Positions 9,170-20,644 of a stretch of DNA of 64,000 bases are shown piece by piece. Each line of letters begins with the position of its first letter. The first letter of the stretch is position 1. The position numbers were made by a program, and so were the translations under genes. Origin of the DNA: Candidula unifasciata (taxonomy: Eukaryota > Mollusca > Gastropoda > Stylommatophora > Geomitridae); the NCBI GenBank assembly GCA_905116865.2, contig CAJHNH020000552.1:171001-235000 (forward strand), written 5' to 3'. A model generated the notes under the pieces. It ran no database searches. It worked only from the letters and a program-made list of their open reading frames with translations, and was not told the DNA's origin.

Positions 9170-11296
9170 ATGGAGAGGCAACAACCTCACAGATGTGATA
9201 TTTGTGGTAAATCTTTTACTCAAGCCAGTGGACTAAAGAAACATACGAGAACACATACAGGAGAGAAACCTTACAAGTGTGATATATGTAGTGCATCTTT
9301 TACTCGAGCTGATGGACTAAAAAAACATACGAGAACACATACAGGAGAGAAACATTACAAGTGTGATACATGTGGTATATCTTTTACTCGAGGCGGCAGT
9401 CTGAAGAGACATAAGAAAATACATACAACAGTGAAATTTTACAAGTGTAGGAATTGTAGTTCATCTTTTAAGTCGACTACAGAGTTAAAGTCCCATATCA
9501 GTACACATGCAGGAGAGAAACCTTACAAATGTGATGACTGTGGTTCATCTTTTAGGTCAACTAATGTGTTGAAGTGTCATCTGACTACACATGTAGGAGA
9601 AAAGCCTGACAATTGTGATACAAGTGGTGCATCTTTAACTCATGCCAGCCATCTAAAGACACATAAGAGAATACATACAAGAGAGAGAAATTACAAGTGT
9701 GAAATATGTGGTGCTTCTTTTCAATCAACTGCAGCTTTGAAGTACCATATGAGTACGCATACAGGAGAGAAACCTTACAAATGTGAAAAATGTTATGCAT
9801 CTTTTATTGCATCTAGCAGTCTGAAGATTCATGTGAGAATACATACAGGAGAGAAACCTTACAAGTGTGAAATATGTGGTGCATCTTTTACTCATGCAGG
9901 CCATCTACAGACACATAAGAGAATACATACAGGAGAGAAACCTTACAAATGTGTAATATGTGGTACATCTTTTACTCAAGTTGGCAGTCTGAATATCCAT
10001 AAGAGAATACATACAGGCGAGAGACCTTACAAGTGTGAAATATGTGGTGCATCTTTTACTCATGCAGGCCATCTACAGACACATAAGAGAATACATACAG
10101 GAGAGAAACCTTACAAATGTGTAATATGTGGTACATCTTTTACTCAAGTTAGCAGTCTGAATATCCATAAGAGAATACACACAGGAGAGAGACCTCACAA
10201 GTGTGAAGTGTGTGGGGCATCTTTTACTGCAGCTAGCAATCTGATAATCCATAAAAGAATGCATACAGGAGAGAGACCTTACAAGTGTGTAATCTGTAGT
10301 GCATCTTTTACTCAAGCTGTAAGTTTTAAGAAACATAAGAGAATACATACAGGCGAGAAACCTTACAAGTGTGTAATATGTGGTGCATCTTTTATTCGAG
10401 CTGACAGCCTGAAGAAACATAAGAGAATACATACAAGAGAAAGGCCTTACAAGTGTGAAAAATGTGGTGCATCTTTTACTCAAACTTGCAGTCTAAAGAC
10501 ACATAAGAGAATACATACAGGAGAGAGACCTTACAAGTGTGAAATATGTGGTGTCTTTTTTGCTCTAGCTAGCAGTCTAATGAATCATAAGAGAATACAT
10601 ACAAGAGAAAGGCCTTACAAGTGTGAAATATGTGGTGCATCTTTTATTCAAGCTGACAGCCTGAAGAAACATAAGAGAATACATACAGGAGAGAAACCTT
10701 ACAAATGTGAAATATGTGGTGTCTTTTTTGCTCTAGCTAGCAGTTTAAGGACTCATAAGAGAATACATACAAGAGAAAGACCTTACAAGTGTGAAAAATG
10801 TGGTGCATCTTTTACTCAAACTTGCGGTCTAAAGACACATAAGAGAATACATACAGGAGAGAGACCTTACAAATGTGAAATATGTGGTGCATCCTTTGCT
10901 CAATCTTTCAATCTTAAGAACCATAAAAGAACACACACAGAAGACCAAACTTTCAAATGTGATGACTGTGGTGCATGTTTTAAATCAGCTACAGTTTTAA
11001 AATATCATATCAGTACACATACAGGAGAGAGACCTTACAAGTGTGATGACTGTGGTTCATCTTTTAAATCAACTTATGTGTTGCAGTGCCATCTGACTAC
11101 ACATACAGGAGAGAGACCTTACAAGTGTGAAATGTGTGGTGCATCTTTTACTGTTTCTAGCAGTCTGAAGATACATGAGAGAATACATACAGGAGAGAAA
11201 CCTTACAAGTGTGAATTTTGCAGTGCATCTTTTGCTCAATCTGGCAATCTAAAAAGACATAAGAGAAAACATACAGAAGACATAACCTACAGATAA
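9170..11296 (+). CDS. C2H2 zinc-finger protein, 25 fingers (gene 1)
   Basis: A single open frame of 708 codons consisting almost only of C2H2 fingers: MERQQ, then 25 repeats of about 28 residues, then a short ITYR end. Most follow YKCxxCxxxFxxxxxLxxHxxxH joined by TGEKP/TGERP-type linkers, the form that wraps DNA in the major groove, so a nuclear DNA-binding role is likely. Finger 6 is degenerate (CDTSG, second Cys replaced by Ser). No KRAB, BTB, SCAN or other effector domain is present unless upstream exons exist. The ATG has a good context (AAACATGG). Compared with gene 2 it has about six extra fingers: a second N-terminal finger, a repeated pair (fingers 9-10 and 11-12 nearly identical) and repeated fingers 15-17/18-20. 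It belongs to a local cluster with 22735-24357 and 42205-43827. Confidence 0.93.
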   Translation: MERQQPHRCDICGKSFTQASGLKKHTRTHTGEKPYKCDICSASFTRADGLKKHTRTHTGEKHYKCDTCGISFTRGGSLKRHKKIHTTVKFYKCRNCSSSFKSTTELKSHISTHAGEKPYKCDDCGSSFRSTNVLKCHLTTHVGEKPDNCDTSGASLTHASHLKTHKRIHTRERNYKCEICGASFQSTAALKYHMSTHTGEKPYKCEKCYASFIASSSLKIHVRIHTGEKPYKCEICGASFTHAGHLQTHKRIHTGEKPYKCVICGTSFTQVGSLNIHKRIHTGERPYKCEICGASFTHAGHLQTHKRIHTGEKPYKCVICGTSFTQVSSLNIHKRIHTGERPHKCEVCGASFTAASNLIIHKRMHTGERPYKCVICSASFTQAVSFKKHKRIHTGEKPYKCVICGASFIRADSLKKHKRIHTRERPYKCEKCGASFTQTCSLKTHKRIHTGERPYKCEICGVFFALASSLMNHKRIHTRERPYKCEICGASFIQADSLKKHKRIHTGEKPYKCEICGVFFALASSLRTHKRIHTRERPYKCEKCGASFTQTCGLKTHKRIHTGERPYKCEICGASFAQSFNLKNHKRTHTEDQTFKCDDCGACFKSATVLKYHISTHTGERPYKCDDCGSSFKSTYVLQCHLTTHTGERPYKCEMCGASFTVSSSLKIHERIHTGEKPYKCEFCSASFAQSGNLKRHKRKHTEDITYR

Positions 11297-11366
11297 TGAT
11301 TACTGTGCGGCGATATTCTGTGTATAGATTATTCTGTTGAAATGTCGTACAAGGTCCATGCCGTAC

Positions 11367-11665
11367 TTCTTCTTCTTCGCGTTCACCAGCTGTACACTCT
11401 GGCGTAAAGTTCTGGTTGTTTGTCCACTTCTAGACTGCAGTCCTGCTCCAGAACCTGAGTTTTGCGTGTGCATCAGTTTTACAGATCTGATTCAATTGAA
11501 TGTAGACTGCTGGTTCCTTGCCTCTCAGGCAGATGCACTCCGACTTCAAAGGAAGCACCCCAGGTAGTTGACTCTTACGACATGCTTTTGGGGAGGCAGT
11601 GGGTCTATTCTTGTTTTCCCCACAATAGGGCCCCGGAACCCACACGGGGGACACATGTAATGATT
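11367..11665 (-). mobile_element. Dispersed ~300-bp GAA-tailed element (SINE-like)
   Basis: It is a reverse copy of a family whose forward form starts near GGGCCCCATTGTGGGG and ends in GTGAACGCGAAGAAGAAG. Its tail TTCTTCTTCTTCGCG begins right after CATGCCGTAC, a sequence that continues differently in unit 2 (24,426), so the insertion is private to unit 1. Other copies lie at 19672, 35845, 47215, 54066, 56030, 57150, 57395 and 60487. Confidence 0.7.
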
Positions 11666-12029
11666 GTAACCGAAAACCCAACCAACAAGGTCAGCTGTTG
11701 AAACTGCTACATTTGATAACACGTCGTTGACAGGCAATATCAATACGTTTATTCAACAATTCTCCACAGATATAATGTGTGCCCATGAAATGAATATGTT
11801 ACAATCACTGTACTCATCAAGGGTAGGATAATTCTTTTCCTCCAACATGGAGCTCAGAGACTTTGCTCTCCCCCGAACTGCAGCATCAGGACATATCAGT
11901 ACAAGCCTCTGTCCTTCCTACCTTTTCTTGTAACTGTCTTCTGACCAATTCTTCTGTCGGCAAGTGACGTGTCTCTCGTCATATCTCATGTTTGTTAGCG
12001 GTCGTCAATAGTGTGAATCTTCGGATTGC
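11666..12029. other. Noncoding sequence after gene 1
   Basis: No gene is seen. It is collinear with 24,500-24,840 of unit 2. It probably contains the 3' UTR, but no convincing polyadenylation signal close to the stop is seen. Confidence 0.4.
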
Positions 12030-13110
12030 ACACAACAATGACTGTTGTGAATATTTTAAATCAGCTACAAGTTTAAAATACTATACCAGTACACATAATC
12101 GTACGAGTGTGATTGATGTGGGGCTTCTTTAAATATATTTACACAAATGATTGCACACAATATAAAATACACAGGAGAGAAATCTTGCATGTGTGATCAT
12201 TTTGGTAAATCTTTTGCTCATGCTAACAGAATAAATGCACACAAGATAGTAAATACAGGAGAAAACCATACGAATGTGATATTTGTGGTGCATGTTTTAT
12301 TTGATTCAGTAGTTTGAATGATCCATGACATAATGCATTCTGGAGACTTCACCCCTTCCCTTAAAAAAAAAATTACAATTGTGATGTTTATCATTTCTGT
12401 TTTTAGAAAAACTATAAGTTGGAGGCAAACAAGAGATACACCTTACAAGTGTGATACATCTTTTCTTGAATGTTAAAATTTGAAGAGAATACAGGAGAGA
12501 AAAGTTATAAATGTGTTGACTATGGAGCATCACTTCTGTGAACCAGTGTGTTTGAGAACCATATGTATACACATACAGGCAAGAAGCACCACAAATGTTA
12601 TGACTGGTGCATTTTTTTCTCAAGCCCTCATTCTTAGGACATGGAAGAGAAAACATACAGAAGAAAAACAATATAAAAATGTGATGACTGTGATGTATTA
12701 TTAAATTTAGTTTTTACTGTGAGTGATCACATGAGAATACATACAGCAAAGAAACCCTATAAGTATAGAATTTTTGGATTATCTTTAACATAAAGTAACC
12801 ATTTGAAGATGTGCATAAGAATACATACATTATAGAAGCTCTATAGATGTATTAAGTGATGTGTTGTTTCATGCAGCCAGTGGGTTGAATAACTATGTAA
12901 ATGCATAAACAGGAGGAAAGCCTCTTAATAAAAACTTGACATCCATAGTGCACTTATAATTTGGAGTTATATCTTGAAAGCACACGGATAGAGACATACA
13001 TGAGATAAGGGTTATATTTTGAAAGCACATTGATAGAGACATACAGGAGGTCAGGGTTAAATTTTGATAGAGACATACAAGAGATAAGGGTCTTGTGAGT
13101 GCACATGAAT
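12030..13110 (+). pseudogene. Decayed C2H2 finger array downstream of gene 1
   Basis: Finger pieces survive in all three frames: ACAGGAGAGAAATCTTGCAT, GTGATCATTTTGGTAAATCT, AGAATACATACAGCAAAGAA and similar. Translations give TGEKSC.CDHFGKSFAHANRI-like segments broken by stops and indels. Toward 12,950-13,100 it fades into GATAGAGACATACAGGAG-type repeats derived from the same linker-coding sequence. It could be a former extension of gene 1 or a separate dead gene. Confidence 0.75.
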
Positions 13111-13339
13111 ATTTATGAGTATGTTGACAGAGAATAGTCCAAAGTACTCAGGGCACTTAAAGTTTGTATAACAAATGTTGCTTGAGAATATCGCCAGTAA
13201 CTGGACACCATATATATTGTGTGGGCAATGTGACTGACTACTGCTGGCGGGGAAACACTGTGGCAGTCTTGGTTTCGTAGCTCTAAGTAAAGTAGGACGG
13301 ACATATGAATGAATGGTAGTTGTTTTTAGCAAAGTTTAC

Positions 13340-13860
13340 GAACTGTCTAGTATCTTCTTCTTCTTTCGTTTGCCTGAAATAAGTTGTCTATATCAGTAAT
13401 TTTGTCTCTTGTATAAATTTCACTGTTGTTGTTAATTCATTCAGTGGTCCATAGAGTTTACGTTCCACTGTTGTTCTTTCTGGCCAAAAGGTTTGCCTTA
13501 ATGTGTCAAATTCAGTGCAGTCCTGGAGTACATGCTCTGCTGTCTGGAGCACATTTCCACAGGTGCACATGGCTGATACACCTATCTTGAATTGTGTGTA
13601 CATGTGGTTACGTAATCGGTTGTGCCATGTTCTGAGGCGGAGGATAATGACTTGTTCTGATTTGTCCATAATAAAATAGTAGTCTTGTGCTGGGGCTGGT
13701 GGTTTCCTGATTGATTTAATTATTCTTTTCTTTTGGTGGTATGTGACTGGTACATCCAGCTGCACTTTTGTCGCACTTTCTCCTGCCAGTTGATCAGCTT
13801 TCCAATTTCCAGGCACTCCACAATGTGATGGTATCCACTGCATTACAACTCTTCACTGAA
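13340..13860 (-). pseudogene. LINE RNase H 3' fragment, unit 1 copy
   Basis: 151 codons are open from 13843: MQWIPSHCGVPGNWKADQLAG (RNase H catalytic His and Asp), LRLRTWHNRLRNHMY, and CTCGNVLQTAEHVLQDC (Cys-rich end). The 3' tail at 13350-13365 reads AAAGAAGAAGAAGATA on the minus strand. It is 5' truncated within RNase H. The duplicate at 27530-28035 differs at few positions, e.g. RTGHNR for RTWHNR. Confidence 0.82.
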
Positions 13861-15084
13861 GGCTAAGTTGTGTTCAGCGCCTTTTCGGTCATGCACAGCA
13901 GTCTTGACTATAAAGTGCTCTTAAATAAAACAGAGAATTCCAGAGCAAAGGAGTTACCACCTTGGAGACTCTCAAGATGACACAGACAATTTGCCTCACT
14001 GCCCAAGAGGCCTGGCACCTACATCCCTGGATCTCTCTGACTTCAGTTTACTTCATTTGAAAAGCAGGAATTAAGTACTACCCAAACTACATATTCATAT
14101 AGCATGCAAATCATCAATTATGTGTGAGAATCCAAATTTATGGCATAAATTCTTAATTATAATGTATGCTTGAATAAAACTGAGTACATGATATCAACTT
14201 GAGGCCAATGTGCAGTTTGGCCAAAGTGTGCCAAATGAAGAAAGTATGAAATCCTAAGTAGAGTTTTTGAGCACATAAGAAGAGGTTATTCAAGCATTTA
14301 GAGAAAGAGAATATTCAGCCTTGTTTTCGATCTGGTTTTTTTGGCATTTGGAATCCCAGAGCTGAACGTATCCTGAAAACAAGTGAATGTATTCATGCCA
14401 CTGGCCTGAGAAAACCTGGCTAATCAATCCATGACAACATGAAATGGAAATGAAATTGTCTGCTTAGCTGTGCGGTTTATGGATGTTGATTTAGTAGCAT
14501 TGAAGTGTAAGCCTAAGATGCATGGATCGTGAGAATCCTATACAATTGCCGATAATAGGTAGAATGTATTTGAACATAGCTAGTTTCCTTGACAACAAAG
14601 CTCTGGTTCACTGACTGAGAGGAACATCATTGGAGAAATAAACAGAGTCGTTATCAGCTATTCAGTGTTTCTAACATGTTTTTGTTTCTAAGCTTGCTGT
14701 GTTGAAGTATCTGTCAATGTGTTTGGAGGAGGCTGCATGATTAGAGCCTAGAGTTATTGCAATATTTTTATATATAAACTACATCACTTGTACAACATCG
14801 TCTACACTAATTAATGAACTATATGGTGGATCTCATAACTTACTAATATTGATATGTATCCACTTTCCGTGTTCACACTTGTATCTGAGACAGGCAGTCA
14901 GTCTTTCATACCTGACCATGAAGATGTATATCGTCTGGTCAAAGGCATGGTATTATGGCAAATCTTTTACAAATATTTTGGTCTAGTTACAGTCTCCGGA
15001 TGTTGACAACATCACTGATTGGTTTGGTCTATTTACGGTTTCCGGATGTTGACAACATAACTGATTGGTCTATGTCACCCCTAT
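13861..15084. other. Unit-shared noncoding sequence
   Basis: No gene or named repeat is recognised. It is near-identical to 28,036-29,250. A short internal direct repeat (GTTTCCGGATGTTGACAACA type) occurs at 14,995-15,060. Confidence 0.5.
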
Positions 15085-15900
15085 GGGGCATGTTTTTATT
15101 GTTAAAATTAGAGATGAACTGGGTCCGAAGCAACTGGTTGGAGTCTGTGATGATCGGGGCTGGCACATATAAGTTTCATGTTAGTACCAGAATGCACAGG
15201 CGTGCGAGGAAATGAACTTGCAGTTAAACTACTGGAGGGCAGACATACCACAACCCATGCTAATATACTAAATGCTCTACAAGAAGTAAAATGTTTGTAA
15301 GAATCAACTGATGGCTGAATCTTCAACAATGACTAAACTGCAAGAACAACATGTTAAAAGGGGTGGGGCCAGATAAGAACACTATGCAGAAGCCAAAGAC
15401 GAATTGAAAAAAATAAAACACAGAACTGGTGTCATCAGCCGCTGCACGCTGCAGGATTTACTGAGGAGGAGATCTGAGCACTTGTGGACTAAATGATTAA
15501 ATGTGCAGTGAGAATAATCTTTCTATTAACTATACAATTTAAAATGTGAAATGATTTTTTACACAAATGGTTCAGTGTCAGGAGGCAAAATTAGTACCTG
15601 TGGGTTCTCAGCAAAAGCTTATGGACGACATACCACAACATTCAGCTTAAGAGTGGAGGTGATCAGTGGCTAGAGAACACGATACACACACATGTCATGA
15701 TTGTAATCTCAAAAATCATGCTGAGAACAAGCACGCCTTGTGCAGAGTGGTATGCTTCGCTTCAGAGGTCATGCGTAAGGAGCATTGCCCGGATCTTTTC
15801 TCCGGGTCATGCTGGTTTTGAGACATGAACAGGCGGACAGATTGACTAGCTCTGCAAAACTTGCACGGCTCTCTGCAGCAGCTGTGTTGCACATTGCCTA
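15085..15900 (+). pseudogene. RNase H relics of one or two LINEs, unit 1 copy
   Basis: At 15,165-15,290 the plus strand reads FMLVPECTGVRGNELAVKLLEGR, an RNase H C-terminal motif. At 15,555-15,660 it reads YTNGSVSGGK, the first catalytic Asp region with Asn in place of Asp. At 15,790-15,850 it reads ARIFSPGHAGFET, again the His-containing motif. Stops and indels abound. The duplicate lies at 29,255-30,080. Confidence 0.65.
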
Positions 15901-16859
15901 ATTACGACCCTGCTCATCTGTACGTATGCCACGATGTCAAATCCAGTAATCGTCTGGTAGTCTTAGTTTCAGCTTCATAGCAAACGGGTCACCCCATCTT
16001 TGCTCCGCTCCTGTGCCGACGAAAAACACACAGAATGTTTATCACAGTATTAGAATTGCAGTTTATCATTGATGGTAGCAGAAGTCGCCAACAGATCAGC
16101 AGTTGCCCACGCGATAAATTTGTTGGTCACAGTCGAAAAAAACATTCCAAATGCAATCCGCAGCTCACAGGGTCACGCCATGCATTCAACTCAGAAGCTG
16201 GGTGACGAAACTATATCCAGTCTACAAATGGAGCAAAAATGCATAGGCCACCGTCCGGCAGAAGCAAAATATTTGCCTCTGTTTCGGACAGAGCCGCTGC
16301 CTAACGTCCATTTTGACTGGAAGTCCAAATCCAGTAATCGGATTCTCTCAACAATCTGCTGGGGGGGGGGGGGGGGCACTTTGTTGCCCTCTCATTCACT
16401 CCAACTCTTTCTTCTCTATAATACCTTTTAATAGTCTAATTCATAGTTTATTTAAAATATATGTATTCTTTTCATCGGGGTGGGAAGGGGGGATATTTTC
16501 GGTTTTGGTACCAAGAAGGTTACGCTAGTTGAGTGCAGCACACATCGTTCTGTAACTACAGCTAAAAATCTACTGCGTGTGTAAAATGAGCTAACATCGC
16601 TGGCTCCGGTTTTGTCGGCATGTGTGAAAAGAGTCAATGACCGGTGCCGTCTCTGTCACCGGTTGCGGTTTTGTCGGTGCATGTGAAAACGGTCTTCTAC
16701 AGTAAGAAATCTTTTCACACCAGTGGTTATCGAGCCCATAGTGAAAAACTCACGAACTGGGCACAAAGTGCTGGACGTATATTTTATAGATCAATGGGTG
16801 GGTGATTTGGTTACATCACAGCGGTTGCCTTTAGTTCCCACGGCTTTACCTGGTGCCAT
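15901..16859. other. Unit-shared noncoding sequence with a G-tract
   Basis: No gene. A run of about 14 G lies at 16,363-16,377. The stretch is collinear with 30,080-31,020. Confidence 0.5.
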
Positions 16860-17062
16860 TTGAGGCTAGCAGTCTGGTGAGATTGTTGTAGCGGAGAGTG
16901 ATGAGAGATTATGGCAGATGCTCGAGGTTCAGATGAAAGGCAAGACGGACGTTTAATCAGAATACTACTGGCACAATTAGTATTGGAACTCTTCACTGGC
17001 TGCTGAAGATAGGGACGGAGTGCTTATGGGAATGCTCCGAGTGCTGTGATGTCGGCTCTTAA
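16860..17062 (+). pseudogene. C-terminal end of an RNase H LINE ORF, unit 1 copy
   Basis: The frame ending at 17062 reads [14 protein letters not shown], then TECLWECSECCDVGS-stop. The same ending occurs at 31128-31225, 55400-55505, 61130-61268 and 61850-61962, and the preserved copy at 60890-61268 shows it follows an RNase H domain. Confidence 0.7.
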
Positions 17063-18071
17063 ATCAACTCAACTCATTTGAGGCTGTCGACTTGTGACCC
17101 AATGTATTTTTAGGGAAGAAAATAAAGGCAGTTTCCTCACAGATTTGAGGCCACGTCCTTCGGATCCACGGGTGAGCTTCTAACTGCTACAGCTCAGCCG
17201 ATCACCGTGTACTTCTTGGTTAATTATGAAACAAAATTTGGCTATCCTCCGAATAACGGGCCTCAGTAACATGTAAATTGCGCACTTCCGGCGACTTAAA
17301 TTGCGCACTTCCGGTGACTACCGCCATCGCCGAGAGTATATCATACACGTCGCTACGCGCGGCGTGGATTGCGCCGCCATAATATGTTGCCGTTATTCGG
17401 CGGTTGAACTCAAGACCTTAGGGTAGCCTAACCGCTGCCTTATTTTTGTTTCAATGTCTCTAACTACACCTGAGGCTCCTGTGCCCCCTGGGCCGTTTTA
17501 GCGCTCCCTAAATTTGACGGATGCTGCACCTGCTCTTTAGACACCCAATCGAAACCTTTCCAGGCTAAAACAGCTTTTGAGAGAGATTGAAAGATAGAGA
17601 AGCACGGATGGTCTATTGCTTATACAAATCTTAGGGTGGAAAGCCTTTAGTAATATTTCAATTAAATAAACTATTGGTCTGTCTATCGAAATCAATTTTT
17701 ACTAGTGATCAATAAACCAAACGGGTAATATTTTATAAGATATTTTAAAAGAAACAAAGATGAAATGAAATTACCACGAAGAATACGAAAGGCTGGTTTT
17801 CTTGTGTGTAATTTCCAAGTTCGTGCATGAAAAAAGTAATCGATAACGTACACATGTGAAAATGAATAAAGGTAAAATTTCGAAAACGGTCTAGACTTTG
17901 AACGTAGAACGACTACCCTATTTCAGTTTGAAACGACAATATAATGGTCGTTTAGGATTTCATTAGATTTTAGATTGTGGAAAAGCAATAAACGAACAGG
18001 ATAATTTGATTTTTTAAATAAAAAGGTTGGAAGTCTGTATTATTTTGTCTTTCATTATTATTTTATTATTA
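17063..18071. repeat. Unit 2 leader: foldback fragment and ~650-bp dispersed repeat
   Basis: 17,244-17,405 is a shortened foldback element. 17,440-18,071 is the copy of the family at 540-1189. It is the uninterrupted counterpart of the Merlin target in unit 1: TTTTGTCTTTCATTATTA at about 18,045. Confidence 0.65.
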
Positions 18072-18079
18072 AATTAGAC

Positions 18080-18837
18080 GGCCCTACTTTGAACGGCGCC
18101 TTAAAATGGCGGCCGTAATATGATGCCAAATTCTGGCAAGAAAATATCCGAACGGTGTTCACGAATATCTAAAATACGGACTTTCTGCTAAGGGACAAAT
18201 CGCAGCAAAACTAGGATTACTTGACAATCAATATTGCACACGGTAGTAGCAGATGATAAATACCGACCGTTGGACAATTTCGAGCGTTTCTGCAGACGAC
18301 GATATTAGCGACCGTTGACCAATTTCGAGATATTACAGACGATGAAAGCCAGTTAGCAATACTGTTTTCTTCCGATGGAAGGATTTAGCAGCGGTAGATG
18401 TCAGACTTGTCGGCATGCGCCAAACGCGATTAAACTCATCGCCGAGTGTATCCCCCGCGCCGCTATGCACAGCGTGGATGGGGGGCTAAACTAGGTGCCT
18501 GGGACTCATGAGTAAAGTAACTGGAGGAAATTGCAGGAGATGCAGTAGCTGCTGCTCATGAGTCCCAGCAATCTAGTTTAGTCCCCATCCGTGCCGCGCG
18601 TAGCGGTGTCTGGGATACGGTCTTCGGTGAGGCACACTCGCAGAAGCAGGTCCGCAAGTAACATATCGCCGAGACCCTGTTAGAGCATTTGTTTCGATAT
18701 ACGGAGCCGGCACATATATTTTTAATAGAACTGAGCCGCATTTGGATATTTTATGGCCAGAATGTGGCCAATTTAGCTCTTTTTCAAATGGCATCATATT
18801 GCGGCCGCCATTTTAAGGTGCCGTACAAAGTAGAGCC
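18080..18837. mobile_element. Merlin-type MITE, unit 2 copy
   Basis: The ends are inverted repeats of about 49 bp: GGCCCTACTTTGAACGGCGC at left and, reading inward from the right, GGCTCTACTTTGTACGGCAC. A perfect 8-bp duplication AATTAGAC flanks it (18072-18079 and 18838-18845). Unit 1 shows the empty site (AAATTAGGCTATCC at 2645). The 8-bp duplication and the GGCTCTACTT start resemble the full Merlin element at 1198-2618. There is no transposase. It contains a palindromic core at 18,430-18,640. Confidence 0.83.
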
Positions 18838-18845
18838 AATTAGAC

Positions 18846-19414
18846 TATCCTCCGAATAACAGCCACATATTATACTGTCAAAAAACACACCCTGACAAAG
18901 CCTCAATCACATGTAAACTGCGTACTTCCTCCTACAAACACATTGCAGCAAAACTAGGATTACTGTGCGTTGAAAATTTCGAGAAACGCAACAATACACA
19001 CGATAGTTAGAGTTCAGGCGCAGGTTAGCGATAGTGTTCTTCCGATTATCATTAAAGTCACAGCCGAGCGTATCCTCCGCGACGGGGGTTGTGGGAGGGC
19101 TAAATTAAATCGCTGGAACTCACGAGCAGCAGCTACCGCCTGTCCTGCAACTTCCTCCAATTTTTTTGCTTGTGAGTCCCAACCATCTAGTTTAGCCCCC
19201 TATCCGGCGCTGGAAATACTCTCGACGGTGAAAACTGCCTTACCAATGGGGCACCGATCATATTTAGCCGAGTTTCAATGTCGCCGCAGCCACAAATAGC
19301 AGATTTTCGGGCACTATTTGCAACTTCTTCATTATTTCCATTCAAAACATTGATAGCTTGGCTTAGAGCTGACAGACAGGCATAAATGAGGTACCGCTAG
19401 AAAGAGCTTATTAA
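18846..19414. repeat. Foldback-related leader sequence, unit 2
   Basis: It continues the element whose left end is in unit 1 at 2651. The palindromic core lies at 19,065-19,235. No coding sequence. Confidence 0.55.
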
Positions 19415-20640
19415 TATGTATCCAGCTGTACACTACTTATTTTATAAGTAAAACTAAAACATGATTTGAAAATTTGACTAACATGCTAAATATTTCTTAA
19501 TAGTTCTAGACAAAGACTTAACTAGGTACAATAAAACAAATGCTGTTAGACTTGGGAAGAGCTTTAAAAAAAAAGTAATTAATTGAAAAAAGACTAAAGA
19601 GTATTCTCACTAAATTAAAAACTGATAACTGAGTAAGATCAGGATTAGATTAATTAGACCAGATCAGTCCCCATATGTTTTCAGGGCCCCATTGTGGAAG
19701 AAAACAAGAATAGACCCACTGCCTGCCCAAGAGCATGTTGTAGGAGTGGAATAATTGGGAGCTTCCTTTGAAGTCAGAGTACATCTGCCTGTCACTGTGT
19801 TTGTAAGTCACTGGTGTTTAACTAGTTTTGTTATCATAATTGTTCAGTCGAAGATATAGTCCTCCGGCAAGGAGTGACCAGAGTATCTGGTTGACTAGCA
19901 ACTAACAACACTTTGAGGAAAGGTAAGACAACCATATAATCAGACCATAACTTGCACCCCTGATATTGTCATGGGAATTTATACTAACCTCTGGAATGGA
20001 GACTGCTTATATGAATTTCTCAAGTGCTGTGATGTTGGCTCTTATTTTGACTCTATCAGATTGTTAAGTCAATCCTTTTAACCTTTAATCTATCGGACAG
20101 TCAAATGAAAAGATAGCTTTTGAACTGAAATGATACAGAAGCATGCTTATGATGCAATGCTTTTATTAAAATGGATAGTGACACTGACACTAATTTTTCA
20201 CAAGATGTGATACCTCAAAGCAAAGTGTCTAGTGCCTAATGAGCAACTTTATATCACATCTGAAATACTTCCGTGTTCTGATAGCAGCAGATATAAGTGT
20301 TAGTTAAAGAAGTTTAATGAAAAATACCTCAAGCAAAGGCAGCATTTTAGAATAGGAAAAACACATTTGTAGATCTTCATCTTCTGCCTTTTAACCCACA
20401 GTGGAGCATAGGCCCTCACCAACTCATGTCAAGGCGTTCTATCCTTCACTATTGCATGCGGCTCTCCCTATGTCCTCCTTATCATTTTTAACTTGACTCT
20501 CTAGCTCCCTTCTGCATGTGTTTTTGTCTTTATTTCTAAGTCCCTGAGGTTTCCAGTGCAAAGACATTCTGGTTATATTATTCTAAGATTTATACCATTT
20601 TTCCCTAAGTATAAGACATAGTTATTTTTATGTTTTAAAG
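19415..20640. other. Repeat-relic spacer before the satellite, unit 2
   Basis: It holds a truncated GAA-tailed element (19,672-19,800), a worn RNase H LINE tail (19,855-20,050, ending CAAGTGCTGTGATGTTGGCT) and a minus-strand LINE 3' end (20,368-20,540, with the AGCATAGGCCCTCACCAACT signature also seen at 36,560 and 54,450). The rest is AT-rich with nothing recognised. Unit 1 lacks this whole stretch. Confidence 0.55.
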
Positions 20641-20644
20641 CAAA

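Larger units (their letters stand above)
1..17040. repeat. Segmental duplication unit 1 (zinc-finger locus, left copy)
   Basis: The left edge lies outside the window. The unit holds leader repeats (1-7900), a LINE tail, a SINE, the 25-finger gene, a decayed finger array and RNase H LINE relics ending in the motif ECCDVGS-stop. The same order recurs in units 2 and 3. It differs from them by its own Merlin and LINE insertions and by lacking both the Merlin MITE and the 75-bp satellite. Its leader is more diverged than those of units 2 and 3. Confidence 0.85.

Noticed and set aside
10073..10483. Antisense open frames within the zinc-finger genes (also 23386-23745 and 42855-43214)
   Set aside because: They mirror the 84-bp finger repeat on the opposite strand.
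18556..18797. Small minus-strand frames, identical in units 2 and 3 (61 and 74 codons)
   Set aside because: They lie in the Merlin-type MITE and its palindromic core, with no similarity to any protein family.
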